Positions 25,086-33,544 of a stretch of 64,000 nt of DNA are shown piece after piece (positions within the stretch are counted from its first letter, which is position 1; every line of letters begins with the position of its first letter). Under the pieces are notes generated by a model. It was not told where the DNA came from. It worked only from the letters and a program-made list of their open reading frames with translations, and ran no database searches. The position numbers and the translations under genes were made by a program. Origin of the DNA: Saprospiraceae bacterium (GTDB lineage Bacteria; Bacteroidota; Bacteroidia; Chitinophagales; Saprospiraceae); NCBI GenBank assembly GCA_019187225.1, contig JABAQQ010000012.1:43080-107079 (forward strand). The letters are read 5' to 3'.

Positions 25086-25994
25086 ATGAAGTATTTAATT
25101 CTCCTGCTCAAAGTCGCCATCTTCACCGCGCTCGTCCTGATCCGGTTGGGCGAATGGAATATTTCCGGACTTTATGCCTGGTCGAAATACCGGGAAGCAT
25201 GGGCCTACTACTTAGACGCGTTCGCGAGTATCGCTATTTTTCTGATGTTCCTCGATTTCGTGCAGTTCTTCACGGTTTGGTGGTACCGCCGCCGGCACAA
25301 GGTGAAGGGAGAAGACAACTTTATCATCGGGGTCGGCAATATTTACTCGCTGCTGGTGGCAGTAGGCATTATCGTAGGCATTTTGTCGCTGTTTCAAATC
25401 AACGTCAAAGAATTATTTACTTCGCTGTCCATCATTTTTGCCGGTCTCGCCATCCTCACCAAGGATTACATCTCCAACATGATCAACGGGATGATCATCA
25501 CCTTCTCCGGCCAGTTGAGCATCGGCGACAACATCCGCATCGGGCAACACCGCGGCAAGATCACCGACATCACCCTGCAGAACATCCACCTCCTCAACGA
25601 CGACGACGACATGATCTTTATCCCCAACAACCTCGTGCTGATGGCAGAAGTGGTGAACTATACCAAACGCGAGATCAAACGCACCAGCATTGATTTCGAC
25701 ATTGACCTGAAACACCTCAAAACGGTGGAAGACCTGGAGGCAAGCCTGACCGACGCGCTCACTCCTTTTCAGGATGTGATCAAACCGGACAGTTATTATC
25801 TTCGTGTGGCGGAGGTGCGGAAAGACAGCATTTCACTAAAATTTCAATACATCCTGAAGCAGCCGAACAAAGACCTCGAACGCCAGATCCGCCGCCGCAC
25901 CATTCGCCGCCTGGTGGAGATCATCAGCGAGCGCGAAAAATTTGTGGATAAAATTCCGGAGTTGCCCGATTCGCCGGGGCATGCGGTGATTTGA
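25086..25994 (+). CDS. MscS-family mechanosensitive channel
   Basis: The protein is 302 residues. Membrane segments lie at about 5-20, 45-65 and 85-110 (IGVGNIYSLLVAVGIIVGILSLF). The pore-lining TM3 and the beta domain follow: LFTSLSIIFAGLAILTKDYISNMINGMIITFSGQLSIGDNIRIG, then ITDITLQNIHLLNDDDDMIFIPNN, a typical MscS signature. The C-terminal domain is about 100 residues. It opens under membrane tension to release solutes. The family call is firm, but channel conductance is inferred. Confidence 0.92.
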   Translation: MKYLILLLKVAIFTALVLIRLGEWNISGLYAWSKYREAWAYYLDAFASIAIFLMFLDFVQFFTVWWYRRRHKVKGEDNFIIGVGNIYSLLVAVGIIVGILSLFQINVKELFTSLSIIFAGLAILTKDYISNMINGMIITFSGQLSIGDNIRIGQHRGKITDITLQNIHLLNDDDDMIFIPNNLVLMAEVVNYTKREIKRTSIDFDIDLKHLKTVEDLEASLTDALTPFQDVIKPDSYYLRVAEVRKDSISLKFQYILKQPNKDLERQIRRRTIRRLVEIISEREKFVDKIPELPDSPGHAVI

Positions 25995-26006
25995 GGATAG
26001 GGGGAG

Positions 26007-26078
26007 ATGAATTTGTTGGATACCGCAGAAAGAAATTTTTTCTGAAAAATTTCTTTCTGCGGTATCCAACAAATTCAT
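26007..26078. repeat. Perfect 34-bp hairpin between mscS-like and vanZ-like genes
   Basis: Arms 26007-26040 and 26045-26078 are perfectly complementary over 34 nt, with a 4-nt loop TCTG. The top of the stem is A/T (GAAATTTTT / AAAAATTTC). It follows the MscS stop by 13 nt. It may terminate transcription. Such a long perfect stem is unusual for a terminator; it may instead be the remnant of a palindromic element. Confidence 0.8.
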
Positions 26079-26143
26079 TTACAGATTTTTAACTTGAAGT
26101 GGACAGAGATAAACAATTGTGTCGGCTTTATTCCAACAAACAA

Positions 26144-26524
26144 ATGACTTCAATGACTACAATTACTAAATCCTATCTCCCCGCCTTTGCGTGGCTATTG
26201 TTCATTACCGGAATGTCGCTGGTGCCCAAAATCCAGCTCCCCAAATTCGACCTGTTTTCGACCGATAAGATCGGCCACATGGCCGCTTACGGGTTGTTGG
26301 TCTGGCTGATTTTATACGGTTTTAAAAAACAAAACGAGCGGAACATGAGTTGGAAAGAGGGGGTGGCAATCGTCATCGGTACAACGCTTTACGGCGCTCT
26401 CCTGGAATTTGTACAAGGCAATTTTATACCGGGGCGCTTTTTCGGTTACGACGATATGATCGCCAATGCAGCCGGCGCTCTGGCCGCGTGGGGACTTTTT
26501 TCATGGAAACTACGCCCGGCATAA
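26144..26524 (+). CDS. VanZ-like family protein
   Basis: The protein is 126 residues from the ATG at 26144. There are four hydrophobic segments: AFAWLLFITGMSLVP, HMAAYGLLVWLILYGF, GVAIVIGTTLYGALLEFVQ and the last AAGALAAWGLFSW. It has the VanZ features DKIGHMAAYGLL and LLEFVQGNFIPGRFFGYDDMIANAAGAL. VanZ family proteins are membrane proteins of mostly unknown role; in enterococci VanZ gives low teicoplanin resistance, which need not apply here. Confidence 0.88.
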   Translation: MTSMTTITKSYLPAFAWLLFITGMSLVPKIQLPKFDLFSTDKIGHMAAYGLLVWLILYGFKKQNERNMSWKEGVAIVIGTTLYGALLEFVQGNFIPGRFFGYDDMIANAAGALAAWGLFSWKLRPA

Positions 26525-26550
26525 CTCATCACTTATCATTCATCACTACC
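26525..26550. repeat. Short heptamer spacer ACTCATC/ACTTATC/ATTCATC
   Basis: The whole gap between the VanZ stop (26524) and the next ATG (26552) is made of ACTCATC, ACTTATC, ATTCATC and ACTACC, roughly 7-nt steps. The words are less exact than in the larger arrays. Confidence 0.5.
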
Positions 26551-26551
26551 A

Positions 26552-27064
26552 ATGGCTTTGATAATTCCCTGTCGAGATTTCACCCCGCAATTCGGCCAAA
26601 ACTGCTTTCTCGCCGAAAATGCCACCGTCATCGGCGATGTCATTATGGGCGACGAATGTTCGGTGTGGTTCCAGGCGGTCGTGCGCGGCGACGTGAATTT
26701 CATCCGCATCGGCAATAAAGTGAACATCCAGGACGGCGCCATCCTGCACGGCACTTACCAGAAATGCGGCACCACGGTAGGCAACAACGTCAGCATCGGC
26801 CACCGGGCGCTGGTACACGGCTGCACGCTGCATGACAACGTGCTCATCGGCATGGGCGCCATCGTAATGGACGAGGCGGTGGTGGAAGAAAACTGCCTTA
26901 TTGCAGCAGGTGCGGTGGTGTTGGAAAAAATGGTGTGCCACGCGGGCGGTGTGTATGCAGGTGTGCCGGCGCGGCGGGTAAAAGAACTCACGCCGGAGTT
27001 GTTCAAAGGGCAGATCGAGCGGATCGCGAACAACTATGTGTTTTATGCGTCGTGGTTTCAATAG
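26552..27064 (+). CDS. Gamma-carbonic anhydrase family hexapeptide protein
   Basis: The protein is 170 residues and built of left-handed beta-helix hexapeptide repeats. The three zinc-binding His of gamma-class enzymes are conserved: His66 (ILHGT), His84 (GHRALVHG) and His89. VVRGDVNFIRIG and NIQDGAILHG are family signatures. It probably hydrates CO2 or is a related protein such as YrdA/PaaY; activity is not shown by sequence alone. It forms a trimer in the cytoplasm in known relatives. Start at 26552 follows a short heptamer spacer. Confidence 0.9.
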   Translation: MALIIPCRDFTPQFGQNCFLAENATVIGDVIMGDECSVWFQAVVRGDVNFIRIGNKVNIQDGAILHGTYQKCGTTVGNNVSIGHRALVHGCTLHDNVLIGMGAIVMDEAVVEENCLIAAGAVVLEKMVCHAGGVYAGVPARRVKELTPELFKGQIERIANNYVFYASWFQ

Positions 27065-27072
27065 ATGCAAAT

Positions 27073-27666
27073 TCAGAGAAAAAACACCTTTTCTGTTTCT
27101 CCGGTCAATGTGTCGCCTGTGGATTTCACGATCTCAACTCTAAAAACAAACGGGGCGGCCAATTCTGTCGGCTTTTCGTAAGTTGTCATTTCGATAGAGC
27201 GTATACCGGATTCGAAGTGCAAAAAATCATTTGGTTGATAATCCGGCTGCATCAAATAAAGCGCATCGCCGTTCAATTGATAAAACAATGAATTGAGCGA
27301 AGTACCCACAGGAAGTGTGTCGTTGAAATCACGGTCGGCATAAATGTTCAGGCTTTGGATGCCGTATTTAGGTCCCTCGTGGCCGTTCCACAAGCAGCTG
27401 CAAGCCCATGCAGACGATATGACGCCAAAATCTGTTGGCGCAGGGGCGTTCGCCAGATATGTTAAAGAATCGGCGTCAATCTTTAAGGACAGACCCAATG
27501 AGGCTACTGGTGTATTGGCGCCAACTTTCAGCTTCTTATAATCGAAAAACGGTGATACTTCAGCACAATCGCAGTCGGATTCATCGTTTTTATTGCACGC
27601 CTCCGCAAAATGAAAAGCAGCGTAAAGTGCGAACAGAAAGGTGATTTTGGCAGAACGAGATTTCAT
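27073..27666 (-). CDS. Predicted lipoprotein, DUF5034-like
   Basis: The protein is 197 residues from the ATG at 27666. A signal sequence ends in the lipobox AEAC (about residue 24), followed by NKNDESDCDC. Two CxC-like pairs (CDC near 33 and CSC near 89) could be disulfides. The strand-rich remainder (IQSLNIYADRDFND, SFHFESGIRSIEM-like) resembles lipoproteins annotated DUF5034 in this phylum; that match is from memory. Location is periplasm or outer membrane. Confidence 0.72.
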   Translation of the reverse strand: MKSRSAKITFLFALYAAFHFAEACNKNDESDCDCAEVSPFFDYKKLKVGANTPVASLGLSLKIDADSLTYLANAPAPTDFGVISSAWACSCLWNGHEGPKYGIQSLNIYADRDFNDTLPVGTSLNSLFYQLNGDALYLMQPDYQPNDFLHFESGIRSIEMTTYEKPTELAAPFVFRVEIVKSTGDTLTGETEKVFFL

Positions 27667-27714
27667 ATCGGAATTTTTCCTCAAAAATAGTCCCCTTCCG
27701 GGAGCAGCGACAGA

Positions 27715-28590
27715 TCATTTCCGTGCTATGTACAATCCCGTCAAAATCACTGCCGTTCCCAGCAAGTCAAGCCAACCAATCACCTCCCCATCGAACGCCC
27801 CCAGCACGATGGCCGCCACCGGCAGCAGGTAAGTGACCGAAGTGGCAAAAATCGCGCTCGTGCGCTGCAGCAGCCAGAAATACAGAATGGAGCCGCCCAC
27901 AGTGCCCAGCAAGGCAAGATAACCGATGTAACCCAACCCTTCCAGACCCCGCTCGTGCTTCCATGCCGCCTCCCAACCGCCCGACAACCAGAGTCCTATA
28001 CCGAACATCCAGCCCGTCAGCACGAACGCCGCCGACGCGATGGCCGCCGGATGCTGATCGCGCAGCCAGGTATTCACAGAATTGGCATTGATGGCGTAAC
28101 AGATCGTTGCCAGGGCGCACAGGCTCGTGTAAAAAGCATTGCCCGACATGCCGCTTTTGCTGTTAAACAATATCAGTATGGCCGCCCCCGCAAGGCCCAT
28201 GATCACACCCAGTATCTTATTCCCCGAAAATTTCATTTCAAAAAACGCCACGCCAAGGATCAGGGTAAACAACGGCGTAAGTGAATTGAGCACTCCCGCC
28301 AGGCTACTGTCGACGTGCTGCTGCGCCACGGCAAAAAGAAAGTTGGGAATGGCCGAACCGCAAAATGCCACCACCACGAGCGGTTTCCAGCGTTTCCAGT
28401 CAATCTTTGACCAGTATAAAGCCGCCACCGGCAGATAAATCGCCGTCGCCAATACCATGCGCCACATCGCCATTTGCGTGGGAGTGAAAATGGCAACCGA
28501 TTTTTTGATAAACAGGAACGACGCACCCCAAACGACGGCCAGAATAAACAACAACAACCAGTCGAGGGCGGAAGGCGGGCGGGAATACAT
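27715..28590 (-). CDS. EamA/DMT superfamily transporter
   Basis: The protein is 291 residues with about ten membrane segments and two EamA repeats: AVVWGASFLFIKKSVAIF near the start, and LCALATICYAINANSVNTWL in the second half. The C-terminus LLPVAAIVLGAFDGEVIGWLDLLGTAVILTGLYI is typical. Substrate unknown. It is not closely alike to the DMT protein at 5388, so it is not a recent duplicate. It lies in a minus-strand run with the MFS and NhaD genes, each having its own small gap. Confidence 0.9.
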   Translation of the reverse strand: MYSRPPSALDWLLLFILAVVWGASFLFIKKSVAIFTPTQMAMWRMVLATAIYLPVAALYWSKIDWKRWKPLVVVAFCGSAIPNFLFAVAQQHVDSSLAGVLNSLTPLFTLILGVAFFEMKFSGNKILGVIMGLAGAAILILFNSKSGMSGNAFYTSLCALATICYAINANSVNTWLRDQHPAAIASAAFVLTGWMFGIGLWLSGGWEAAWKHERGLEGLGYIGYLALLGTVGGSILYFWLLQRTSAIFATSVTYLLPVAAIVLGAFDGEVIGWLDLLGTAVILTGLYIARK

Positions 28591-28644
28591 GGGAAGGTTG
28601 AATATCGGATACCGAACAGGGAATGATGAATGATGAAACGAGCA

Positions 28645-29988
28645 TCAGTGCCCTCCTCCGGGCGCCATAGCAACCTGTTGATCGCTGTTTTTGATAATTT
28701 TTACAAACAAAACCGCTATCGCCGCGCAGATCAGCAAACCACCCGCCAAGCGGACGACATTCTCCGGATTTCCACCCAACCATGACTTGTAGTACAGCGG
28801 CAAAGTGAAAATCTGGATCATCATGGGTATTACAATGAACATATTAAAAATACCCATGTACACGCCCGTACGCTCAGGCGGAATGCTGCCGGCCAACATG
28901 ATATATGGATTTCCCATCATGCTTGCCCACGCCAATCCGATGCCGATCATCGGAATGAATAAAACAGCCTTGGTATGTATCTCCGGAATGCACATCATGC
29001 CAATACCGGCCAGTGTCAGGCAAAAGCTGTGCATGACTTTCGGTCCGAATTTATTAGTGAATGGCACCAGCGCAAACGCCGCAACAAAAGCAATAAAGTT
29101 GTAAAAACCGCCCACCTGACCGTTGATCAAACCCGCTTCGCGGAAACCTGCCGACGATTGCTCGGTGGTCTGGAAAAATGTGGTGGAAATGGACAGGACG
29201 ATGTATTGCCAATAACAGAACATGGCATACCACTGGAACAACTTGACCAGGGCCAATTGCTTCATCGTCAAGGGCATGTCTTTAATGGCTTCCCATATCT
29301 CTTTCAATGTACTCGCCCATCCTTTCGGGGCTTTTCGGATGTGCTCCTTTTCTTCTTCGGTCAACGGATTTTCCTTCGTGGTCTTTACCGTCCATAAGAT
29401 GGAAAACAGAGAAAAAAACGCGCCGATGATAAAGGCAGTGACGGTGATGTAAGGGATGTTTTTAGCGTTCACAGCGTCTTTGTTCATGCCGATCAGTACC
29501 AAAAGCGTCGGAGTCAGGTACGACAAGGTCTGACCCAGGCCTGTGAAAGCACTTTGTGTCAGAAAACCTATGGAGTGTTGGTCTTCGTTGAGCTTGTCGC
29601 TCACAAAAGCCCGGTAAGGCTCCATCGTGATGTTGTTGGCCGCATCGAGTATCCAGAGCAGACCGGCAGCCATCCACAGCGCGCTGCTGAATGGCATAAA
29701 AAACAAGCTGACACTGCACAAAATGGCACCAATCAAAAAATAAGGCGTTCTCCGCCCCAGTCTGCTGGTGGTTTTGTCGCTCATGGCCCCGATGATGGGT
29801 TGAACGATCAGACCCGTCATCGGTCCCGCCAGCCAGAGATAGGGCAGACTCGCTTCGTCAGCGCCCAGGTATTTGTAGATAGGGCTCATGTTACTCTGTT
29901 GCAACCCAAAACTGTACTGGATGCCGAAAAAACCAAAGTTCATATTGACGATCTGCCAAAAACTCAGGTGCGGTTTTATGCTTGCCAT
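28645..29988 (-). CDS. MFS sugar transporter, SLC45-like
   Basis: The protein is 447 residues with twelve membrane segments. The N-terminal NMNFGFFGIQYSFGLQQSNMSPIYKYLGA and the loop SDKTTSRLGRRTPYFLIGA (RxGRRxP) match the SLC45 / glycoside-pentoside-like MFS group, whose members carry sucrose, maltose or other sugars, usually with protons. ILDAANNITMEPYRAFVSDKL is another group mark. There is no sugar hydrolase gene beside it, so the substrate remains open. Confidence 0.88.
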   Translation of the reverse strand: MASIKPHLSFWQIVNMNFGFFGIQYSFGLQQSNMSPIYKYLGADEASLPYLWLAGPMTGLIVQPIIGAMSDKTTSRLGRRTPYFLIGAILCSVSLFFMPFSSALWMAAGLLWILDAANNITMEPYRAFVSDKLNEDQHSIGFLTQSAFTGLGQTLSYLTPTLLVLIGMNKDAVNAKNIPYITVTAFIIGAFFSLFSILWTVKTTKENPLTEEEKEHIRKAPKGWASTLKEIWEAIKDMPLTMKQLALVKLFQWYAMFCYWQYIVLSISTTFFQTTEQSSAGFREAGLINGQVGGFYNFIAFVAAFALVPFTNKFGPKVMHSFCLTLAGIGMMCIPEIHTKAVLFIPMIGIGLAWASMMGNPYIMLAGSIPPERTGVYMGIFNMFIVIPMMIQIFTLPLYYKSWLGGNPENVVRLAGGLLICAAIAVLFVKIIKNSDQQVAMAPGGGH

Positions 29989-30072
29989 GATACGAAAAAT
30001 ATTTGCGGCAAACGTAAGCCGGAGAAATGATAAGTTTTTGAAAAAGTATGGTTTCGGCTACTGCCGCACCGC

Positions 30073-31347
30073 TCAATGGAACAAGGAATATTGCAGGATG
30101 AAAACAACCGCACCGGCCAGATAACCGATAATCGCCCAGAATGTGATGCGGCGCAGATACCAGAAAAAGTCAATGCGCTCCATCCCCATCGCCGCGACGC
30201 CTGCCGCCGATCCGATGATGAGCGCGCTGCCGCCCGTACCTGCGCAATAAGCGAGGAATTCCCAGAAATAGTGATCGGTAGGAAACTGTTCGAGGGTGTA
30301 CATCCCCTGTGCAGCGGCGACTAATGGGACATTGTCCACGATAGCCGACAAAAAGCCGATGATGATAACGATGACGGTAATATTTCCCACCGTGTTGTCG
30401 AGCCAGGTCGCCAGTGTTCTCAGCAAGCCCAGGCTTTGCAAGGCCGATACCGCTACCAGTATACCGAGGAAAAACAAGATACTGGGCGTATCAATCTTTC
30501 TCAAAGCATGCACGACAGACCGCGTTCCTTTTTCCACTTCATCTTTCCCTTCGTGGATCATTTCTGTGACGATCCACATCATGCCAAGTCCGAGCAGCAT
30601 TCCCATGAAAGGTGGAAGATGGGTGACTGTTTTAAATATGGGAACAAAGAGCAATACTCCCAACCCGATGGCGAACACAGAATTTCGCTCTTTTACCGTG
30701 GTCGTCAGGGCATTTTCTATTCTGGAAGGCGATTCCACCTTTCCCTTCGTACGGTATGAAATGATCAGTAAGGGCAAAGCGATGCAGGCGAGGCTGGGCA
30801 GGATCAGCATTTTCACGATGTTCAGCGCCGTTATCTGTCCTCCGATCCAGAGCATGGTGGTAGTGACATCGCCCATTGGCGACCAGGCCCCTCCGGCATT
30901 GGCCGCCACAACGACCAGCCCTGTGAACAATATGCGCTCTTCGCGTTTAGCCATCAGTTTGCGCAAAAGGCTGACCATCACGATGGTCGTGGTGAGGTTG
31001 TCGAGCAGTGCCGACATGAAGAAAGTAATGCCGCAGATCAGCCACATCAGGTGCTTCTTGTTTGTCGTGCGGATGCGTTCGGTCACAATTTCAAATCCAT
31101 CATGCGCATCTATCAATTCTACAACTACCATCGCCCCCAGCAGGAAGAACAATATTTCGGAAATTTCACCCATGTGCTCCGTCAGGTGATGCGCAACAAG
31201 GACTTTATCCGGTTCTCCAAGTATATAAAGCGTCCAGCAAAGTACCCCTGTCACCAGGGCAAAAGCAGCTTTGTTGATCTTTAAAGAATGTTCGAGTGTA
31301 ATAGCCGTGTAACCAAGCAGGAAAATAATAACAATCAATTCAGTCAT
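30073..31347 (-). CDS. nhaD: NhaD-type sodium/proton antiporter
   Basis: The protein is 424 residues with about 12 membrane segments of the ion-transporter (ArsB/NhaD) superfamily. Signatures are SALLDNLTTTIVMVSLLRKL, GAWSPMGDVTTTMLWIGGQ and FLSAIVDNVPLVAAAQGMY, with the paired DN motifs of this family. It exchanges Na+ or Li+ for H+ at the inner membrane for salt and pH homeostasis. The last stretch YCAGTGGSALIIGSAAGVAAMGM is typical. No regulatory gene is visible nearby. Confidence 0.92.
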   Translation of the reverse strand: MTELIVIIFLLGYTAITLEHSLKINKAAFALVTGVLCWTLYILGEPDKVLVAHHLTEHMGEISEILFFLLGAMVVVELIDAHDGFEIVTERIRTTNKKHLMWLICGITFFMSALLDNLTTTIVMVSLLRKLMAKREERILFTGLVVVAANAGGAWSPMGDVTTTMLWIGGQITALNIVKMLILPSLACIALPLLIISYRTKGKVESPSRIENALTTTVKERNSVFAIGLGVLLFVPIFKTVTHLPPFMGMLLGLGMMWIVTEMIHEGKDEVEKGTRSVVHALRKIDTPSILFFLGILVAVSALQSLGLLRTLATWLDNTVGNITVIVIIIGFLSAIVDNVPLVAAAQGMYTLEQFPTDHYFWEFLAYCAGTGGSALIIGSAAGVAAMGMERIDFFWYLRRITFWAIIGYLAGAVVFILQYSLFH

Positions 31348-31647
31348 GGAAGGTACAGTTGAGGGGATCTAACCCGGGATGGAATAAAAAAATGAGCGGC
31401 GAAAAAACAGAAAATCCGGCAAATGCAATGCCCCGGCTCATGCCGGAATACGCCGCTTGTGAAGTTGCTAACAACTCCTGCTCCGTCTTGTTTCCGGTCA
31501 GAGTCGAATCTGATTTCGCATTTATTGATTTCGTTTATTTCTGTCGCCGGCAAAGACTTCACGATAATTTAAGATTCAATCCCCATTTTTGCCGCCCCGA
31601 TCTGCATGACTTTCCATACTCAAACCGCTCCGCATCAAACGCTTTTT

Positions 31648-33309
31648 ATGAAAATTTTCCCATTCTGTGCCCTGTTCTTCGCCTCCTTCTCCAGCCCGCT
31701 TTTTGCTCAAAATGCACCTGCAAAGCCCAAACTCGTCGTCGGCATTGTGGTGGACCAAATGCGCTACGACTTTTTGTATCGCTATCAATCCAAATACGGC
31801 TCCGGCGGCTTCAAACGCCTGCTCGGTGAAGGTTTTTCCTGCGAAAACACCCATTACAACTACGTGCCTACTTATACCGCACCGGGGCACGCCGCCATTT
31901 ATACCGGCGCGACACCCGCTTTGTCGGGCATTATCGCCAACGAATGGTGGGATCCCGAATGGCGCAAACACCGCTACGTCACTACCGATGAGCGCTACAA
32001 AACAGTAGGCAGCCCCACGGTGAAAGTCGGCCAACACTCGCCGTCGGTATTGTTGTCCACTACCATTACCGATGAATTGCGTCTGTCCAACAACTTTCAA
32101 TCGAAAGTGGTGGGCGTGTGCCTCAAAGACCGGGCAAGCATCCTTCCGGCAGGGCACATCCCCAACGCCGCCTATTGGTTCGACGACGCGACGGGCAACT
32201 GGATCACTTCAACGTACTACCCCGACTCCGCAGGGCTTCCGAAATGGGTGCTGGATTTCAATGCCCGCCGCTTGCCCGATACATTGCTGTCGAAAAACTG
32301 GGACAAACTCGCCGGCGGTACGTACCAGGAAAGCTTTGCCGACTGGGACAAATACAACGATGGCGAGTATGCGAAATATTTTATCGGGAAAAAAATGCCT
32401 TACGATCTGCCCGATCTGAAAAAAGCGGGCGGCTACGGTTTGCTGCGCTTCACGCCTTTCGGCAATACGTTCACCCTCGACTTCGCTATGGAAGCCGTGA
32501 ACCGGATGCAACTCGGCGCCGATGATGTACCCGATATGTTGTGCATCAGCTTTTCCAGCCCGGATTACTGCGGTCACCAATTTGGTATCCACGGCGAAGA
32601 AACGGAGGATACTTACCTGCGCCTCGACCGCGATATTGCGCGTTTTCTGGATTTTCTGGACAAAAAACTGGGAAAAGACAACATACTGGTTTTTCTCACG
32701 GCCGATCACGGCGGCGCCGAGACGCCCGTACATCTCAACGACCTGCGCATTCCGGCAGGGGTTTTTCCCGAAAGCAAATTGGAAGACGTGCTCGAGAAGG
32801 GGCTCGCTGCCTCGCTCGGCACGCCAGCCAATTTCATCCACGAAGTGGGCAACCAACAAATCTGGCTCAACTGGGACGCCATGGCCGACCTCGACATCAA
32901 ACCGGACGACGTGGCTTCGGTCATCATTGATTACCTGCGCGCCCAACCGGGTGTGTACGACGCTTTCACCCGCGAAGAACTGATGATGTTCCCCGCCGAA
33001 TATCCCTTCGCGCCCGAACTCCGACGGGGCATACACCTGCGCCGCTCCGGCGATATTCTCTTTCAACTCGACCCCGCGTGGCACGCCGACGACAAAGCCT
33101 TCGGCAAAGGCGGTTCCACGCACGGCTCACCCTACCCTTACGACACCCACGTCCCCCTCATTTGGTACGGTTGGAAGATCAAACCCGGTGAAACATTCGC
33201 ACCGGTGAACATCACCGACATAACACCCACGTTGGCGGCCATGCTGCGGATCATGGAGCCGAATGGAAACCAGGGGAAGGTGATCGAAAGAGTCGTTGAG
33301 GGTAATTAA
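31648..33309 (+). CDS. PafA-like alkaline phosphatase (secreted phosphomonoesterase)
   Basis: The protein is 553 residues from the ATG at 31648, with a signal peptide ending in LFAQN. It has Asp36 (VVDQM), the Thr77 nucleophile in TYTAPGHAAIYTG, Asn98 (IIANEWWD) and the CLKDRASIL segment whose Lys and Arg bind phosphate in PafA-type monoesterases. The second metal site is seen in ADHGGAETPVH. It releases phosphate from monoesters, in the periplasm or outside. This calcium-independent PafA type is widespread in Bacteroidota. Its stop lies at the edge of a large nested inverted repeat. Confidence 0.92.
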   Translation: MKIFPFCALFFASFSSPLFAQNAPAKPKLVVGIVVDQMRYDFLYRYQSKYGSGGFKRLLGEGFSCENTHYNYVPTYTAPGHAAIYTGATPALSGIIANEWWDPEWRKHRYVTTDERYKTVGSPTVKVGQHSPSVLLSTTITDELRLSNNFQSKVVGVCLKDRASILPAGHIPNAAYWFDDATGNWITSTYYPDSAGLPKWVLDFNARRLPDTLLSKNWDKLAGGTYQESFADWDKYNDGEYAKYFIGKKMPYDLPDLKKAGGYGLLRFTPFGNTFTLDFAMEAVNRMQLGADDVPDMLCISFSSPDYCGHQFGIHGEETEDTYLRLDRDIARFLDFLDKKLGKDNILVFLTADHGGAETPVHLNDLRIPAGVFPESKLEDVLEKGLAASLGTPANFIHEVGNQQIWLNWDAMADLDIKPDDVASVIIDYLRAQPGVYDAFTREELMMFPAEYPFAPELRRGIHLRRSGDILFQLDPAWHADDKAFGKGGSTHGSPYPYDTHVPLIWYGWKIKPGETFAPVNITDITPTLAAMLRIMEPNGNQGKVIERVVEGN

Positions 33310-33487
33310 CGCAAGTTGTGACCAGCCCCGGAGGGGCGAAATATTTGTAGAAAAGTGATGGTGATTAGGGGTAGAGCCCCTTTAGGGGCGGAATATTGTC
33401 GCCCCTAAAGGGGCTCTTGTCCAATAAAATTCGGATACTCCTACAAATATTTAGCCCCTCCGGGGCTGGTCACAACTTGGGTTAATT
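33304..33487. repeat. Large nested inverted repeat after the phosphatase gene
   Basis: The outer arms (about 33304-33350 and 33441-33487) are complementary over 47 nt with only a few mismatches, with AGTTGTGACCAGCCCC as a core. The inner arms are GAGCCCCTTTAGGGGC and its complement (33374-33389 / 33401-33416), perfect over 16 nt. CCCCGGAGGGGC and CCCCTTTAGGGG are themselves palindromes, as in REP-like elements. The phosphatase stop (33307-33309) lies in the left arm. Confidence 0.85.
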
Positions 33488-33490
33488 AAG

Positions 33491-33532
33491 GGTAATTGGG
33501 GTAATTGAGAATCATGAATTACCCCAATTACC
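33491..33532. terminator. GGTAATTGGGGTAATT hairpin
   Basis: GGTAATTGGGGTAATT (33491-33506) pairs perfectly with AATTACCCCAATTACC (33517-33532), 16 bp with a 10-nt loop. It lies downstream of the minus-strand gene ending at 33545 and next to the larger inverted repeat. It may terminate transcription from the right. The unit GGTAATTG is again a repeated short word. Confidence 0.65.
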
Positions 33533-33544
33533 TCCAATTCCCCC

